Assembly: GCA_964409675.1 (NCBI GenBank)
Contig: CAYPEF010000055.1
Location: forward strand, 1-14,631
DNA length: 14,631 nucleotides
DNA from: CAYMDD01 sp964409675
Lineage (GTDB): Bacteria; Pseudomonadota; Alphaproteobacteria; Rickettsiales; SXRF01
Reading direction: 5' to 3'
Part shown: piece after piece, positions 12,234 through 14,631 of the stretch
How positions within the stretch are numbered: the stretch's first letter is position 1
How the letters are laid out: every line of letters starts with the position of its first letter
Translations under genes and position numbers: made by a program
The notes under the pieces: generated by a model
Database searches by the model: none
The model's input: the letters and a program-made list of their open reading frames with translations, nothing else
What the model was told of the DNA's origin: nothing

Positions 12234-13685
12234 TTATGCGCCTTCCGGCAGCCGCTGGAAGATTGCTGCGAAGAAGCCGTCTACGCCGTCTTGATGCGGC
12301 GTTAGCCGAAGCGTAGTTGCATTTTTACAACTCTCAGCGGCAGGGGTCTTATCCCATATTTCAGCCGGTGAAACAACCCTGAAATTACTGACGGATTTTA
12401 AGAAATGCGCTGCTACCGATTCGTTCTCACGCTGAAGCATAGAGCAAGTCGCATAGATAATTTTTCCGCCGGGCTTCACCAGGCGCGAAGCACTCAGTAA
12501 AATTTTTTTCTGCAAGCCCTCCAACTCCTCCAGATCGGTAGGCGTGAAGCGCCATTTGAGATCGGGATTCCTGCGCCATGTGCCGCTGCCGCTGCACGGC
12601 GCATCGACCAGCACGATATCGGCGCTGTCCTTGTGGCGCTTGAGGAAGGCATCATGCTCCGATGTAATCACATGCAATTGCACGTTATCCACGCCCGCGC
12701 GCTTCAGGCGCGGCTTCATCTGCGTGAGGCGATTCTCGGACGTATCGAACGCGAGGATGCGGCCTTTATTCTTCATCTGCGCGGCGAGCGCGAGCGTCTT
12801 GCCGCCCGCCCCGGCGCAGAAATCAATCACCTTCATCCCCGGTTTCGCCTCCGCCAGTTCTGCCACCAGTTGCGAGCCCGCATCCTGCATCTCGAAATAT
12901 CCGGCCTTGAACAGCGGTGAGGCGAAGATGGGCGCGCGCTGCGCCAGCCGGATGCCGTGCGGGGCGAGGGGCGCAAGCTCGGCGTGGATGCCTTCTTCGC
13001 GCAGTTTCGCCAGCAGATCGTCGCGGCTGATTTTAAGCGTATTGGCGCGCAGGTCCACTGGCGCCTGCGCGTTCAGCGCTTCCATTTCGGCGCTCACATG
13101 ATTGCCGAACGTGGCCTCCAGTTCTGCGTGCAGCCATGCCGGGTAATTATCGCGCGCCGATGCGGGCATGTCGGGGTGGAATAGTGGCTGGCCTTCGATA
13201 CGCTTCAGATACGCTTTTTCCTCTGCCGTCAGCGGGGCAGGGGCATAACGCTCGCCGGTGAATAGCGTAGTCACCGATTCGTTCATCTGCGTATGCGGAT
13301 CCATACTGCGAAACGTTAGGGCGCTTATGACAAGCGCGCGCGCTTCCCCCATGCAGTCATCCCGGCGCAGGCCGGGACCCATGCCATGCGGTGCGGAAAG
13401 GCCGGGAGGATTTTCGTGAGACTTTCCTTCGCTGACACTGCCTGGATCCCGGCCTGCGCCGGGATGACAGGAATAGCCTATCCACCATTCCAAACTCGCC
13501 TTGTGCCTGAGCACCCAGTACACCAGCTCCGCAATCGCGCCCCGGTCCTTGGAGCCGATGAAGCGCCGCGCGCGGAAATACTGGTCGAGATATGCATCCG
13601 CAGGCGTGCGCCTGCCGGCGTTCCATTGAGTGAAAAGCGTGTCCAGCAGCTCAATGGCGGCGGCAATGCGGGCGGCGGGGAGCAT
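12234..13685 (-). CDS. rsmB: RsmB-like 16S rRNA m5C methyltransferase carrying an in-frame palindromic insert
   Basis: A 483-residue RsmB/NOP-type RNA methyltransferase that transfers methyl from S-adenosylmethionine to a cytosine of 16S rRNA (C967 in E. coli). It has a NusB-like N-terminal domain (about 1-145, interrupted), the SAM-binding motif DFCAGAGGKT (288-297), DAPCSGSGTW with Cys364, and YATCS with the catalytic Cys414. Residues about 72-111 (CHPGAGRDPG ... GMGPGLRRDD) are foreign: they are the translation of a palindromic element inserted between two helices of the N-terminal domain. The frame is kept on both sides, so a functional enzyme with an extra loop is likely. The position near guaB is common in alphaproteobacteria. 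No clear ribosome binding site precedes ATG 13685. Confidence 0.9.
   Translation of the reverse strand: MLPAARIAAAIELLDTLFTQWNAGRRTPADAYLDQYFRARRFIGSKDRGAIAELVYWVLRHKASLEWWIGYSCHPGAGRDPGSVSEGKSHENPPGLSAPHGMGPGLRRDDCMGEARALVISALTFRSMDPHTQMNESVTTLFTGERYAPAPLTAEEKAYLKRIEGQPLFHPDMPASARDNYPAWLHAELEATFGNHVSAEMEALNAQAPVDLRANTLKISRDDLLAKLREEGIHAELAPLAPHGIRLAQRAPIFASPLFKAGYFEMQDAGSQLVAELAEAKPGMKVIDFCAGAGGKTLALAAQMKNKGRILAFDTSENRLTQMKPRLKRAGVDNVQLHVITSEHDAFLKRHKDSADIVLVDAPCSGSGTWRRNPDLKWRFTPTDLEELEGLQKKILLSASRLVKPGGKIIYATCSMLQRENESVAAHFLKSVSNFRVVSPAEIWDKTPAAESCKNATTLRLTPHQDGVDGFFAAIFQRLPEGA
13356..13468. repeat. 113-bp palindromic element inside rsmB
   Basis: Perfect 22-base inverted arms at 13356-13377 and 13447-13468, starting GTCATCCCGGCGCAGGCC. 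The arms and general design match the 996-1077 repeat. On the coding strand it reads HPGAGRDP at one arm and GPGLRRDD at the other, a phrase met in many alphaproteobacterial proteins and artefactual ORFs. It adds about 40 residues to RsmB without breaking the frame, in the manner of Rickettsia palindromic elements. Confidence 0.92.
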
Positions 13686-13729
13686 ATCAAAAGCTATTTA
13701 TGGAAAAGTCTATTTTTAATCCCATAAGA

Positions 13730-14557
13730 TTATAATGTTTTGTCGACATATTGTTTCTGCAATAGGTAATCCAAAAATTCGATTCCTTTATCAGTAATAT
13801 TGTAGCTATCATTCACTTTTATTATTAGTTCTCTTAATATTAAAAAATTAAGCCATGCTTCAGGCGTAACGACCGGGTAGGGAAGGTTTAAAGTTTTGAC
13901 TTTGAGCGTGTAATTTTCGTAATAAACATTTAGGTTATTTCTGGGGGTTTCCCTCAGAGATCTTAGTGCTGCCAGTTGTGATCCCCAAATAAGATTATAA
14001 ATATTTTCGAATTCAAAAGCGGCATATATGTTTGCTGCGAAAAAGAAAATACTATGCGAGTCAGTGGTGTTTTGAATGGTTTTTAATTTTTCTAAAATAC
14101 GCTTTTGGAATGGTGGTAAGCTATTAAAGGCTGGATTCTTGGTGAGATCTTCTAAGGATGGTTGAGTATTTGCTGATTGAGCGGCATTACTTGAAGAAAT
14201 TTTAAAACCAGAAGGAGAAATTTCTAAATTTCTGTTGTTAAGAAAAAAAAGCACCTTTGGCGCTAGCCATATTATTATAAAGAAAGATAATATAGGCCAT
14301 AAAGTTTTTGATATTGCATCAACTAAGGCACTGCCTTTTTCAGATATTATTATTTGCAGTGACGGAGTTGTAGGTGAAAGCGTCACAGTATTTAATGCTG
14401 CAAGACTTAGAAAAGAGAAAAATAAAAGCAAATACCCGTATACAGAGGGGTATTTGAGCTTTTGCTTCCATGGAATAGCAGGCCTAATAACTGCATCATA
14501 AAAAAGCAGCAGTAAGGCTATAGCTATAACTAATAAAGCAATTGTCGTGTATGTCAC
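13730..14557 (-). CDS. AT-rich hypothetical membrane protein, three helices plus cytoplasmic domain
   Basis: A 275-residue protein that I do not recognise. Three membrane helices lie in the N-terminal part (about residues 5-24, 39-60 and 88-107). They are followed by a polar linker and a helical cytoplasmic domain (about 145-275) whose end, ITDKGIEFLDYLLQKQYV, resembles the last helix and wing of winged-helix proteins; this is only a likeness. The start is GTG at 14557 behind GAGG, 18 bases after the guaB stop, so it should be cotranscribed with guaB. Its composition is far more AT-rich than guaB and rsmB on either side, a sign of recent acquisition into the operon. The gap to rsmB is 44 bases. 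Confidence 0.75.
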   Translation of the reverse strand: MTYTTIALLVIAIALLLLFYDAVIRPAIPWKQKLKYPSVYGYLLLFFSFLSLAALNTVTLSPTTPSLQIIISEKGSALVDAISKTLWPILSFFIIIWLAPKVLFFLNNRNLEISPSGFKISSSNAAQSANTQPSLEDLTKNPAFNSLPPFQKRILEKLKTIQNTTDSHSIFFFAANIYAAFEFENIYNLIWGSQLAALRSLRETPRNNLNVYYENYTLKVKTLNLPYPVVTPEAWLNFLILRELIIKVNDSYNITDKGIEFLDYLLQKQYVDKTL

Positions 14558-14575
14558 ATTACGCCTCGATATTTA

Positions 14576-14631
14576 CTACCCCTCCCGCCGGTAATTCGGC
14601 GCTTCGCGCGTAATCGTAATATCATGCGCAT
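14576..14631 (-). CDS. guaB: IMP dehydrogenase, last 17 codons (rest outside window)
   Basis: The minus strand reads AHDITITREAPNYRREG and then TAG at 14578-14576. This matches the usual C-terminal end of IMP dehydrogenase (HDxxITxEAPNYxR), the enzyme that oxidises IMP to XMP in GMP synthesis. Only the tail is visible, but the neighbouring rsmB supports it, since guaB and rsmB often lie together in alphaproteobacteria. Confidence 0.75.
   Translation of the reverse strand, partial: AHDITITREAPNYRREG

Noticed and set aside
13698..13727. TTATGG/CCATAA inverted repeat between the AT-rich gene and rsmB
   Set aside because: Only 6 AT-rich pairs around an 18-base loop and no T tract; too weak for a terminator call.
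1..14631. CRISPR array or rRNA genes
   Set aside because: No regularly spaced short direct repeats and no rRNA-like sequence were seen.

Overview
The window looks like the chromosome of an alphaproteobacterium, probably uncultured. It has GC-rich core genes (propionyl-CoA carboxylase, lipB, bactofilin with an M23 peptidase, rsmB, end of guaB) and short palindromic repeats of the kind that translate as HPGAGRDP / PACAGMT in many alphaproteobacterial genomes. The genus cannot be named from the sequence. All GC statements are estimates by eye.

Left block (1-4903): the 3' end of pccB, a DUF1003 membrane protein, a small DUF3592-like membrane protein and pccA run in one direction and probably supply and accompany propionyl-CoA carboxylase. 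An unrecognised 199-residue gene follows and converges with lipB, with overlapping stop codons.

Middle block (about 5010-10387): a tRNA-Leu(GAG) gene carries the scar of an integrative element. Its last 20 bases recur, minus one base, at 9367-9385. Between the two copies lie AT-rich DNA, paired GGGGTA boxes resembling integrase arm sites, and wreckage: the first ~21 codons of a tyrosine integrase fused in frame to the last ~67 codons of a type I restriction methylase (HsdM), the C-terminal end of an integrase on the opposite strand with two frameshifts, and the C-terminal end of a RES-domain toxin. The only long intact gene is a 946-codon minus-strand gene. Its product has five degenerate ~85-residue modules followed by a ~500-residue C-terminal part that I do not recognise. 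Right of the second att copy is a further ~1 kb AT-rich stretch. It holds a phosphoribosyltransferase-like gene interrupted by one in-frame TAA, and it may belong to a second element.

Right block (10388-14631, all minus strand): guaB (3' end), an AT-rich three-helix membrane protein gene, rsmB, an M23 peptidase gene that overlaps a bactofilin gene by 17 bases, and a small 44-codon ORF. rsmB carries a 113-bp palindromic element translated in frame. The AT-rich gene between guaB and rsmB looks acquired.

The best candidate for something undescribed is the five-module 946-residue protein, the one apparently maintained gene in an otherwise collapsed, formerly defence-bearing tRNA island.
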